From Yarrowia lipolytica (taxonomy: Eukaryota > Ascomycota > Dipodascomycetes > Dipodascales), in NCBI RefSeq assembly GCF_001761485.1, contig NC_090775.1, positions 3,107,001-3,171,000 on the forward strand: a stretch of DNA of 64,000 bases, in the 5' to 3' direction. This document shows, piece after piece, positions 18,578-29,522 of this stretch. The translations under genes were made by a program, and so were the position numbers. Position 1 is the stretch's first letter; each line of letters begins with the position of its first letter. The notes below the pieces were generated by a model. The model saw only the letters and a list, made by a program, of their open reading frames with translations, ran no database searches and was not told the DNA's origin.

Positions 18578-20427
18578 ATTGATTACGTACGAGAAATGAG
18601 TGGGTACGGTACTGTGAGTAGTACTTGTACGAGTAGTGGTGTTTCTAGGTGGAGTGTGTCCTGCTGCTTACTGATTAGGAGGGGCAAGTAGGGTAACTTA
18701 AAGTCGTGTGCAAGGGGATAGAAGGCGGTATATAAGTTGGACTTCTGGTGACAGTGAGTGATATAAATCACGTATAATATAGATGTCATGTACTTGTACT
18801 TGTGACTGTGTATTTATTTATTGAATATACCGGTGAGGTTTCCAAAAAAATTAAAAAGTATCATCAAACAAAAAAAATTGCAAATACCATACCCTTCTCA
18901 AATAGTGTGCATACTACCAAAAATAACAGGCGGTTAAAAACAACACATTCTACAAGTACACGTACTTGTGTTAGAATAAAAAAACCTGTAAAAATCCCAT
19001 GAACCCGAATCCGAGTCCAATGTGCTGGTTTGACATTGTGACAGGTCCTAAATAGCTGAAATGTATTTCCCTGGAATATAAAAATATATAAAAAAAAGGG
19101 CATAAATGGGATGACAGGCTGATATTAACCTTGTTCAGATCATTGCATTGTCACGTGATTGCTCAGACTATCATGCATTAGTTGGAAAGTCTTTCTGAGA
19201 CCTTTGGGGCTAATTTGACGTGCCAATACGACACAAGGAAATAGCTGCTACAGGTGTATCGTATCGTACCACATGGGTAGCTTCGCACGCATCAAAAAAC
19301 TCAGATACAGCTCCATGTTCACAAATTCGGTCTCAACTGTCACGTGACTACAAGTCGTGCAGATGTTTATCAAACAAATATCATTTATTCAGGGCTACAG
19401 TATGTACATACAATACGATAGTACATACGGGTCGTATCTAGCGAGACTAATGATGTGTTCGGTAGGTACTTTATCGTACTTCCATAGTTACTGTAGATCC
19501 AATGAAACAGCTTCGTTACTGTAAGTACGCGTATTGTATCGTACTAAGTACTTGTGCTCTCACCATCACTCACTCTCCTCCTCCACAACCCACAAAGTGC
19601 TGCCCTGGCACCACTTTGTATGTTTGTTGAATCCATCGATGCTGAGGAAAACACATCTGCACTCTGCACACATGTATTTCTGTGTTTTGGGCATGGTAGT
19701 TAAGTCTTGGTTCTCTGAGGAGGACTCTACATGTATATGTAGGTCTCAAACGAGATCACGAACACTGAACGGGACAAGATGTGCAGAAAATGAGTGCTGC
19801 AATACGTGGTCATGAGACTAGCCAATCTGCGAGGAGTGTGTACAGTATCTTACATTCAAAGAGACGTGTCTGAACCACAACATTTCAGTCCGAATATGGG
19901 ACAATAGAGACACCCAATGTGGTCCGGCTTGTATCATCACTCTCCAGAAGCGCCGAAGTCATTAACCAAGTTGCCGACATTTCAGGTATTGTATTTTACG
20001 TACTGTATATTATACATTCTGGGCTTGTCATATAACATTTGCGCATACGATACTGTAGGTCAGGACCGGACACATACAATGGATACAATGGGGCACACAA
20101 TCCTGCCACACAGGCACATCAGAAGTTGGGGCTGATGAACAAGCCAAAAGCAAATGACGTAATTCATCACCCAGTTCCACGTTCATCCCTTCCAAGCCCC
20201 TTACGCCACAAGTTGCTAATCATGCATAATTCGTAATCTATATTGTTTTTTTTTTTTGTTGGTCCTAGACTCCGAGTATGGATCTAGGATCAACGCCCTT
20301 TCGCGCCAACTCCCGTTCCAGTCCAACTCCTCCACAAGTCCATGAAAAAAGGTCGTATTCACGTCCATGGCATCAATATCCCTTCGAGTCCATGATCAAC
20401 CATACTTTTTCGCTTTGCTCAGGAATC
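18578..20427. other. Intergenic BYE1-like promoter to CRD1 3' end
   Basis: 1.85 kb. The BYE1-like promoter has tgtacttgtacttgtgac near 18787-18805. CACGTGA elements occur near 19153 and 19343. A T-run lies near 20246-20256. No supported gene or RNA. Confidence 0.6.
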
Positions 20428-21315
20428 TTACTTCTCGTTCAACTTCTTTCCCTCAAAAACCATGGGCTTGGCTTGCTGGGGATAAGGCAGAATCTTGACG
20501 GCCGTCTTGGAAAAGACATACGACATTCCTGAAAGGAAAGTAGTGGCTCCCACAAAGTAGCCGTAGTAGGTCATGCCAACATCAAATGCAGCCATGTCAG
20601 CAAAGGTGCCAATGATCGGCTTGCTCATCACCAGACCAATGTACAGCATCTGGAAGGCCGTGTTGTACTTGGAGATGGTGGTGGGGTTCACCTCGGCACT
20701 GGGGATGGAAAAGTCCCAGAACCGGGTGAAGGTCTTGGGAGGAGGCAGCGAAATGTATCTGTAGTAGAAGGCGCTGAGTCCGAGGCCAAAGTCTCGGCCG
20801 AGAATCAGGGTTGTCAGGTAGACGGGCATCTCTCCCGCTGCAGCCAGACACACCGTCAGTGTGATCATGAGAAACTTGTCTGCCAGGGGATCAATGACCG
20901 ATCCCACCACACTCTTCATGTCGAATTTCCGGGCAATGTAGCCGTCCAGCATGTCTGTGACACACGAGTACACAAACAAACCCGTCGCCAGCACCTGCTC
21001 GTGTTGGATCACAAAGTAGCCAATCAGAGGAGCAGACAGCAACCGAGTGAAGGTCAGAATGTTGGGCAGGGTGTACAAATTCTCGTGGATTTCCGACGGG
21101 AGCAAAGTGGCAGGTCGCTTGAGAGGGTCCAGGTTGAGTTTCTTAAGCACGGGACTCTTAATGTCGCTCTTGAGCACCTCGGTCTGTGTCGGTTTGGACG
21201 AGTTCCATCTTGCTACAGGATGTTGAATGCCTGCCCGCAAGGGAGGCCGCAACGTGGCCTGGAGAATCCGGGACCGCGGAAGCCCAATTATGTGAGGTCG
21301 AAGAGTCCGGATCAT
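20428..21315 (-). CDS. CRD1: Cardiolipin synthase, mitochondrial
   Basis: 295 residues. It condenses CDP-diacylglycerol with phosphatidylglycerol to give cardiolipin in the mitochondrial inner membrane. The CDP-alcohol phosphotransferase signature D-x2-DG-x2-AR-x8-G-x3-D-x3-D is complete (D121, D124, G125, A128, R129, G138, D142, D146). The eukaryote-type block PTTISKYNTAFQ that follows is typical of Crd1. The N-terminal 40 residues are Arg-rich and acid-free, a good mitochondrial targeting sequence. There are about five hydrophobic segments. The start is ATG 21313-21315. The gene may matter for lipid biology here together with the nearby HFD1, inositol-transporter and OIL1 genes, but no operon-like arrangement is implied. 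Confidence 0.93.
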   Translation of the reverse strand: MIRTLRPHIIGLPRSRILQATLRPPLRAGIQHPVARWNSSKPTQTEVLKSDIKSPVLKKLNLDPLKRPATLLPSEIHENLYTLPNILTFTRLLSAPLIGYFVIQHEQVLATGLFVYSCVTDMLDGYIARKFDMKSVVGSVIDPLADKFLMITLTVCLAAAGEMPVYLTTLILGRDFGLGLSAFYYRYISLPPPKTFTRFWDFSIPSAEVNPTTISKYNTAFQMLYIGLVMSKPIIGTFADMAAFDVGMTYYGYFVGATTFLSGMSYVFSKTAVKILPYPQQAKPMVFEGKKLNEK

Positions 21316-22236
21316 CTGTTGAGAGATGTGGCTGGGGTTCTGTCGTCTATGAGGTTTTTGATTTTTCCTCTGACTTTCTGTGGTGACAAACTCGCTAAAC
21401 TTTGTGTGGTCCGATGTTGGGGACGAACTTTGGTTGGGCGGAGGGACTCGAAGTCGGCGTTTGCGTGCAACAAAAGAAGCGGAAATACGAAGTGGGTCGT
21501 TTTAATAGCCAGCCTCTAGCGAATGTACGATCATTATTTGTTACTGTTCTTCGTTGACCCAATTAGGAAGCCCCGGTTCTGAATCCTTAGTTATGCCGAG
21601 GCATAAGACTAATTTACCGTGTCCTAAAGTAGGGCACATGCGACCGTTCAACCAAATCTTCCAGGAAAAGCGAACCTGGCTGCAGAAGGGTAATTTTTGA
21701 AGGTCAACGGTGTTGTACAATATATGAAACGATATGCTGAGGAGACCTTTCTATTGCCTTCTCAGTTCCATTAATAGTCGCATGATATTTACTTAACTGT
21801 TTTTAACGATTCATGACCGCCTGAAGTAAACCGTACAAGTAAGTCTCAATGTAGCGCCTGTGGCGTACTTGTCCTCGCACTATGAGTACCTACCGGTGCG
21901 AGTACGAGTTCAATAATCGTCTCGACAGCGCCCAAGCTGTACAAGATCAAACAGCAACCCAGAAGAGCAAGGAAGACATGACAAGGTGATGCTTGAGCCA
22001 TGTACGGGGAAGACAAAGCCGTAAAGAGTGGAATACAGATAGAAGTAGTAAATGCTGTCTCTTCAGATTATTTGGGAAAGAGATAATATTATAACTGAAT
22101 TTACTCGAATTTCTGTGAACAATTCATTTTAATTACACCATTATTCCCCCTTTATAGACATGCAACCTTATTTCAACACCAAACGCGTCTTAATTAATGC
22201 CTAGTAATACATCACCTCACACGACGCACTCATGAC
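21316..22236. promoter_or_regulatory. Divergent intergenic region CRD1 / unknown acidic protein gene
   Basis: About 920 bp between divergent genes. No clear TATA was singled out. GTAC-rich repeats occur near 21835-21910. No gene supported. Confidence 0.5.
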
Positions 22237-22920
22237 ATGAGCCAGAACGAAAATGGGGACAAGGAAACACCATCTGAGACGACAGAGTATCATGTGAACT
22301 CGACCAATCTGTTTGACAAGGGGAATACTCCATTCAGACGGAGTTTGGGGACAAACAGCATTACTGGGACAAACAGCAGTCCAACAAGACAGAACGCGAA
22401 AAATCCAAACAATTCGACTAAATTATTGAAAATTACGAAAGTGACAAAAATCGATGCGGAGAGTAAAGGAGAAGACGGTACAACCTCACTTAGCGTGAAT
22501 GTGGGTGCCCATGAAGCAGATCAGACTGCAGGATCATCGTTGAACGTGGAGGAGATATCTAACGAGATTCCTTCCTTCTCAGCCTCCCTGGCCATGTTTG
22601 AGAAGGAGTGGAACTCCATTATCGACAAGTACTCTAACGTAGAGGACCAGGGCGATGTGGTGGACCTGGCAAGTGGCTCCATCGTTAAGAACAATGGACA
22701 TTTGGAGCTGCTGGAAGATGAGGAGGAGACGATATGGGATTGCATGTTCCCGATACACAAAGAGGGAGAGGGGAAAGGTGACGAGGCAGCTGTTTCAGGA
22801 CCACCAACTCCGTCGCTATTGCAACAAATGGGAGAGTTTCAGAGCGATTCTGAAGACGAGGTGGAGGAGAAGGAGGAGAACACCACCAAGAAGAGACGAA
22901 TCAGTTTGTGGGATGTTTAG
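22237..22920 (+). CDS. Unknown acidic protein with C-terminal basic motif
   Basis: 227 residues, not recognised. It is polar and mostly disordered: Ser/Thr/Asn-rich for the first 90 residues, then a possible helical block (about 110-135, SFSASLAMFEKEWNSIIDKY), an acidic middle (LEDEEETIWDCMF), another acidic run (SDSEDEVEEKEEN) and a basic end TTKKRRISLWDV. The terminal KKRR could be a nuclear localisation signal, and RRIS is a possible basophilic-kinase site. Start ATG at 22237. A second ATG five bases upstream (22232) is out of frame and stops after two codons, so it may act as a minimal uORF. It has no membrane segment. It could be a cell-cycle or chromatin regulator, but the sequence does not show this. 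Confidence 0.65.
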   Translation: MSQNENGDKETPSETTEYHVNSTNLFDKGNTPFRRSLGTNSITGTNSSPTRQNAKNPNNSTKLLKITKVTKIDAESKGEDGTTSLSVNVGAHEADQTAGSSLNVEEISNEIPSFSASLAMFEKEWNSIIDKYSNVEDQGDVVDLASGSIVKNNGHLELLEDEEETIWDCMFPIHKEGEGKGDEAAVSGPPTPSLLQQMGEFQSDSEDEVEEKEENTTKKRRISLWDV

Positions 22921-25510
22921 CGGAGACTTCTCAACCTCTTGAACAATACACGGACATACAATGCTCGTACTATACTCACGAAAATATTACCTACTTTTCC
23001 ACATAGACTATTTCATTCTAATCATATTTATTGAACCGAATCCACTGGGTGACAACTGAGAACAATAACATCTCTCAACACCCGCTAAATATAACATCGG
23101 TAACCCCGGCTTACTGCAAAGGCCACTTCTCGCAGTTGTACTCACAATTGTACGCCCAGTATGGTTAGCCCGGTGCATACGACTATTCCAGGTACATACG
23201 AGGGGAGCCGTTTCAGAACAGAAGTACAGCATCTATATTTGGAGGGGTTGAGTGGGTGGGGCGTCTGTTGCCACTAGTACAGGTACTTGTAACTAAAGTG
23301 GTGGCATTGAGCTTCCTAGCAATAGCACCCGTCATGTCGAGTGCCGCAACAGTGGCACTGATATACCGCGACATCTGCTATCATGCTATCCACCACACAC
23401 GAACAAGGACAAGTACACAGTAGAATTGTAAAAATCCAGGAACTCCGTCAGCCTTGTGTTTCATTTTGAGAGGAGGTAGTTAATTATAGGAATACGAATC
23501 GGGAGAAAGAGACTTGTAACAGTGGTTATTAGGCGGAAAACGTATTTGGGGGGATGTCTATACAGTACATACGTACCAATGAAGACACCCAGTTCACTTG
23601 AAACGCATGTAGCACATTCTTCGACTTCACGGGTAGCAGTAACACTCGTCTACAAGGCGTCTTTAGAAGCCAGCTCCACCACCTCTGAGAGTAGCTACGA
23701 AGCAGCTGGAGTACATACGTACAAGCGACTTGTAGGTTACAACGGTCTATCGGAAAAAACAACATGGATTCCACTGTACGTAGCTGATACTGTACTTGTA
23801 GTGTAGCGCTACAAAGTGGTCGGGATTTGAAATATGCTGTTTGTTCACATCCCCTGCTACGATACTTGTACTGCACATACTGTAGATCGGTCACCCTATT
23901 CAGCCATACCATACTTGTATGTAGACCAGAATACTACCCCGTATATCGAACGGAAACGACGACCCCCACTCTGGCCTCTCACATCGCAGATCATCCCAAT
24001 GTCAAAGCAAGTGTATCCTTGTATCGTACATGCTACAGTACCTCCGATCGGTTATTATTGCCAAAGCACGCAGAATACCTACTTGTAGGTCTGGACATGC
24101 CGATCGTTCCGGTTTGAGATTCCGAAATCGTTGCTGCTGGCTGCAGAGGGCATATAGATGAAGAGTTCGTGCGCACACCCGCCTGTAAAGGGTTTCATTT
24201 CGTGTTTGGGTGCATTCACTCGTGGGAAAAGGACGCAAAGGGCACCTACTTAGCCGTTTCTCCCGCTCTGGGCACTTCTCAAATAGTGTCACACCTGTCC
24301 CTTTTTGGTAACAGCGCTGTACAGTCAGATAATGACAAGGTTACGTTGGGCCTTGTTTCATTTTTCAGCGCTTGGACGTGTGACTATCGTCTGATAGTGC
24401 GATATTATTTGTATCAGCTTTCGCAGCCGCCAGAACAGCAAGAAAGTGGAAAAAAACAGTCGTTCATTTTTTTGCCTCCAATTTTAGACCCTCTAATCTT
24501 CATCCCTAAATACCTCATTTAAATGTCACAAGCGTTCATTTTTCGATATGTCCACCCTCTATGTCGATAACCCCTTCGCTCCCAATTAGGTTGCAGCCTA
24601 TCCCGATCCGGCCAAATAATTATGCGGGTGCCCTGAAAGGGGATGCGGGTTTCTAAGACCCAAAACCAACAAGGGAAAGGAAGAATGTATACTGTAGTGG
24701 AGAAAATGGCCACTTGACGTCGTCACAATGACACACCACTAGTGTTCAAATAAAATACTACCCTACACAGCCTTCAAATAGTGCCGCTACAGCCCCTAGT
24801 TTCAGGTGGCGGAAGATATCCGCACATTCGCTCGCCAATCGCGCATTTGCGCATGGGTCATTAATCTCACATGAAGGGTTCATCGCTTTTTCTCGTCACG
24901 TATGTACTCCTGATTCATTTCCACCATGTGTGACACCATGCTGTCAAGTACAAACCCTATTTACAAGATGTAACAGATGTGCCTGGCTATCAACTCTATT
25001 TGTAACGCGTAACGCGAAACAATTGGATTGTTATGCTGTCTACCTGCGTAGGGCTGGCAGGGGTCCAGACCCGACCGTATGGTGGGCAGCCCCAAAACGA
25101 CGCACAAAACTCAGCAACACGAACGTAACGTCGTTGTGTCCTACACTAAATAGCTTTATGTTTACCGACTCTTGAGTTGCGATTGTGCTAGTTTAACCTA
25201 CCGTGCAGGTAAGACCTTTGCCACTGAGAGATATATCAGGTGAGCGGTGGGCAGGTGATTTTTGACTTCATAAATCTTCGTTAATCGAATAAATTCAGAA
25301 AAAAATCAGGGGAAATCAGGAACCCTTAGAAACTACATCATCCTGGGAGTCTGTGACAGTGGTTTGAATTTGACTGTTTCATAGCCAGCCTCCCTCTACA
25401 GACTGGTCAGCGATCATCGAACAAAGGGGAATTTCGAATTCAGAAAGATAAATAACAGCGTAAGCAGTTGCCCGTTGAACAGGCAATAAATAGATCCCGG
25501 CGCGCCAGCG
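22921..25510. other. Long intergenic stretch, 2.6 kb
   Basis: No supported gene. TACTTGTA/TACAGTA motifs recur (23275-23290, 23780-23800, 23860-23920). ORFs up to 127 residues overlap each other on both strands and show no domain. Nothing tRNA-like was found. Confidence 0.55.
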
Positions 25511-25693
25511 CTACCAGGCCTTCTTGTAGTAATCCTCCCACATCTTCACGTGGACTTCAATCACGTTTCGATCCAGATCCGGGTACATGTTGTACAGATG
25601 GTCTACCATCTGGTCGATGGACCGGCACAGATGGTGCGTTCTGACGTGCACCTGGGCGACCTTGTCGTGTTGGTCAGACCACTTGACTGCCAT
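25511..25693 (-). CDS. Very small hypothetical protein (60 residues)
   Basis: ATG at 25691-25693 gives 60 residues with many His, Asp and aromatic residues (HHLCRSIDQMVDHLYNMYPDL, ending EDYYKKAW). It is probably two helices. The frame is open upstream to a non-ATG codon. A TATATATA box lies on the minus strand near 25911-25918. No family is recognised. Composition is more protein-like than random ORFs nearby. A second ORF of similar size lies 1.2 kb away in the same orientation; any relation between the two is weak. Confidence 0.45.
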   Translation of the reverse strand: MAVKWSDQHDKVAQVHVRTHHLCRSIDQMVDHLYNMYPDLDRNVIEVHVKMWEDYYKKAW

Positions 25694-26867
25694 GTTTTTT
25701 CGAGTAAAAAGATGTTCTTGAAAGTGTGTGGTGATTACCAAGAGGTTGATGCAAAATGCAAGTGGCGAGAAATGCGGTGGACGGTGTTGCTGGCACAAAG
25801 GAGTGGGTACCAGGTAACAGAGAGGGGCAGGTGATGGTGGTTGTTGCGTGTGCGTGGTGGTTGGAGGGTGTGAGAGAACTGGGCGTTACACAAATGGGTC
25901 ACAGACTGAGTATATATATACTGACGTTTGTCATGTGGGGCTTAACCTCAGGGGGAGAAGTTTATTCGGGTTCTCAAAAAATATTGGCGTGCAGAAGGCG
26001 CTTTGTTTGTGAGTGGACCGGACCTACAGACACACAAGCAGGCACAGATGTGGGCTGAAACGTGAGATAGAAAGAAACAAGTGTGCTCTAACCTGCAACG
26101 AGAAAAAAATAGCCAGTCGAAATATCTGCTCCTGTTTCAGTTTCAGAGGATGGGGTTGCGTGGTTGGCTGGGGATTGGTGTGCAGCTGCTGGACCAGTGT
26201 TTCTTTCCGATCACTACTACAAATACAGTAGCTCTGTCTGCCGTTTCTTGATACTGTGCTCAGACCACCGGAGCTGTCTGTTCCGTTTTTCAATTCTGCT
26301 CGTCCTCTCAATTTTTTCTCTTTTCTCTTCCGCCACGCTTCACTTGTTCCATGCATGTGTGCCTGTCTGTCAGTGTTTTGGCTTTTAAGCTCGCCTGCAA
26401 GGTTGACTTTGGAATCCGTCTGCACCTGGGACTCTCAGACTTTAGGGGGTCGATTTGTGTCAGATTGTGGAGGAGCTAAACCACAAAGACCGGCGGTGAA
26501 ATAATAACCGGCTGTAAAGGCCCCAAAATAATAAAGGGATGTTACGTGACGCGTGTCCCGACGATGAAGATGAAACCTCCTACAAGTAGTAGTCATAGTG
26601 ATAAGGGTCAGATCAACTACACAAGTGGACTGTCACTTTATGCACTACTGTAGGAGACACAGGACCAGTCGAAAGCTCTTGGGATCCATTGGCCCCATTG
26701 TATACCGCACGCGAATTCCAGATGTGTGACATTCAGATGTCGTATCGTAGATGTTGTAGCTACAGTACTCGAACTGTGCAATTGGACAGTATGGAACAAT
26801 TGTTAGAATATATTAAATAATGTTGCGTTTTGTGTGTGTTTGTAGATGTTTTGTAGTTGGGTGTGGA
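25694..26867. other. Intergenic between two very small ORFs
   Basis: It includes a TATATATA element (25911-25918) suited to the 60-residue ORF. The remaining sequence has no supported gene; the minus ORF at 26024-26425 lacks a domain and sensible composition. Confidence 0.5.
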
Positions 26868-27029
26868 TCACATCACACCCTTCCAATACTTGACTCTCTT
26901 GAGCACGAAGGAAAACTCGTGGCCGGGCAGATGGGGCATCAGAGTCACCGCAGAGGTTTCGCACGTCTCCCCAATGTTGAGCTCCACGTAGTTTGCCACA
27001 ATCTGATCTTGTTCGTATCCCCAGGCCAT
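26868..27029 (-). CDS. Very small hypothetical protein (53 residues)
   Basis: Read directly: ATG at 27027-27029 starts a 53-codon frame ending in TGA at 26868-26870. The peptide begins MAWGYEQDQIVANYVELN and ends KRVKYWKGVM. Codon choice is strongly biased to the C/G-ending codons of the well-expressed genes here (GTG, CTC, AAG, TAC), which argues for selection. A TATATA element on the minus strand near 27158-27166 is about 130 bp upstream. It was too short for simple ORF cut-offs. No family recognised and no membrane segment. Confidence 0.45.
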   Translation of the reverse strand: MAWGYEQDQIVANYVELNIGETCETSAVTLMPHLPGHEFSFVLKRVKYWKGVM

Positions 27030-29522
27030 GTTGCTTGACGACTTGTGTGTACCGACTGTGTAGTTGACGACTTGTCTGTGAGACTTGGGTGGGTGTGGTT
27101 GAAGGGTTGTCTTTGATCGCCCGACTTGTGTCTGATGGTGGATCAGTTACATCCCGACCTATATAAATACACACATACCGCTTGTGGCTGGCCAATGCTG
27201 ATACAGCCCTGGTTTGGGTTTTACCACACTCCTAACAACCACCCCCCCAGTTTGAATAATATAATATCGCTTTTTAGCATTTTGAAGCCAGTGGAATCCT
27301 GTTCGAATTCTGAGCGCCCCGGAAATGGAATAGACCGGGTAAGTACGTCTTCCAGGGACTTCTCCTCAAAAGAAGCGTTTTCAAACGCCCGGAAACGGAA
27401 ATCTAACTGAGGATCTCACTACAAGTAGATGCGTTTTATCCGCTCGTAGGCCGCCTAAGGGCTCCGTTAGCTTGAAAATACATCTCCGTCGATCAGACCA
27501 AAAAAAAACAGGGCCACAGTATTTTGACTTTGCACATTCGTGTTTCTGAGTGATAGACAGTCAACCAACTTAGGGGTTGGCTGTTTTACTTCTCAGGGGT
27601 AAGGTGATTGACATTGTGACTGATTGATTGTGATTGTGGTTGTGATTGTGAAATAATTGTACAGCACGTACTTGTGTCAGCCGCTCCCACTCATATGTAC
27701 AAGTGTACCCAGGTATCGATATGTAAGGGAACTCCTTCCATTATTCTCACTAACAAATAATGGAAGGAACATGCATGGTAGGAGTCGAGGTTAGCGTACG
27801 CACGGAAAATACTGTGCCATCTCCGGGTCTCCAACCAAAACCACCACCAAAACAGGGCCCTATCGTTGGATAGTGGTGTAATCCTGAGACTACAATGTAG
27901 GGTGAAGTTTACCCGGTCGCAGGAATGCGGAGTAAAGTGATTTTACTGGCCACACAGACCAGCTAGAAAAATATAGAAAAAATAAATGTGCCGATAATGA
28001 TCTCACAAACTCATTAAACCCTTTTTTATCTCATAAACTGTAGAATTTCTGATTCTGAGGGTCTCTCCATCCTCTCGCACTGTATGCATCTTGACCCAAG
28101 GTGTGCTGATAATATAAACACTTATTATTCGGCTAGTTTGGGGCCAGTTTAAACAGGGAAACTCTCAATATGTTGACCATCCTCCAATAGAGACAGCGCT
28201 AAAATATATGATGTCCCAGATCATTCCAACCCCCTTAAACAGCTACATTTTCACCCTATACCCAGATACAAAACAGGTCAAATAAAGTTGCTGCACGATT
28301 GAAAAAAATTACTGTCCGCCACCAGAATAGAGTTTCGAGATAACCTATATAAGCATGGGCACACCCACACCCAGTTCTTTTCTGTAAGTGACGTATTCCA
28401 TAGGATCATTTCTATAGGACATGTCTCTCATGACTTCTTAAAAGAAGCCACTTATTCAAACTTGGTTGATGAGATAGAACCTGCAAACCCCAGAGTGAGA
28501 ACACATTTGTTTGATTGTTTGTCCTTGTGACTCAGTCATCTTATTATTCCCGGCGCGCAAGCGTTCAAGGAGCGATGATCTTGTCCCTTTGTTTGAGCCT
28601 CTCTGGAGGAGTGACTTCGGGTGGGTTTGTATGGCAGTCTGACAAGTTTCCAGAGGCTTCTCTTGGTTATTAGATAGATGAATCGTGACTATTTGTACGT
28701 GTATGCAACATTGGATCGTAGAGTGAATGAACAGTGTGAACATGTACCATAAGATACTTCTACTACTGTACTCTCGTGCATGGGAGAGTAGGAGCTGGAG
28801 CGATAGCAAAGAGATCAATTGGAGATTGGAGTCTTCTAAGTGATGTATGTCCTCTCTCTGGAGCCACATATACTATTCTTGTACTACAGTACATTCCAGC
28901 ACTCGTACAACAGTGATCTACCTTGTAGCTCTCGTATCTCCAAAGTGTGTTCTAACATCAGACTGAAGCAAACTATGGGTTGGAGAATGAACTGGGGATG
29001 TAAGGGCAAAAAAAGGGAAAGCCTCAGCTTGACGCTTGGTAAAAGAATTGCAGCACCCCAGGATTCTCGTTATGGTTCCCCACTACAATACTAACTGGGC
29101 TCTCTGGTGCTTGACTATGGCTGATCGGAACGGGAAGCCGTATTTTTCACCAGGATATGGCCGCAACTGGTTTCAAGGATGGTCAAAGTGGATTGGACAC
29201 GCTGATTAAGTCACGTGAGTCCAAAAAAAAAAGTCCATAAAAAAAGTCCCGATGAAAATTCCCTACAATTAGGGTGAAATTTGAAATGTTCTACTTCAAT
29301 GCCTTTTATGAGTTCCGGCGTGGTTGTGTATACATCTCGACATCCTAAATACAGTAACATCATCATAGAGAAATACTAAACTGTGCGGTAACAGCTCGGA
29401 TCGTGGCTTCTAATTAACCACTTGTAAATTTTCTACATCACACATCTACCAGTAGTATACAATCAATTTGCGCTATTGCAACTAATAAATAATGTTCGTT
29501 GTTCCTACTCGTACAAGCACGA
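27030..29522. other. Long intergenic stretch, 2.5 kb
   Basis: Apart from the promoter of the 53-residue ORF it holds two hairpins (27554-27585 and 27733-27768) and AT-rich sequence. The ORF 28456-28869 has no domain. No RNA gene could be folded. Confidence 0.55.
27733..27768. repeat. Perfect 13-bp inverted repeat (hairpin)
   Basis: TCCTTCCATTATT at 27733-27745 is followed after 10 bases by its exact reverse complement at 27756-27768. It sits in the middle of a 2.5-kb intergenic stretch and is not adjacent to any CDS. Confidence 0.9.

Noticed and set aside
20414-20420. Isolated TTTGCTC near the CRD1 stop codon
   Set aside because: A single copy at a gene end; background frequency of a 7-mer predicts several such hits in 64 kb. 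The same holds for 11754-11760.
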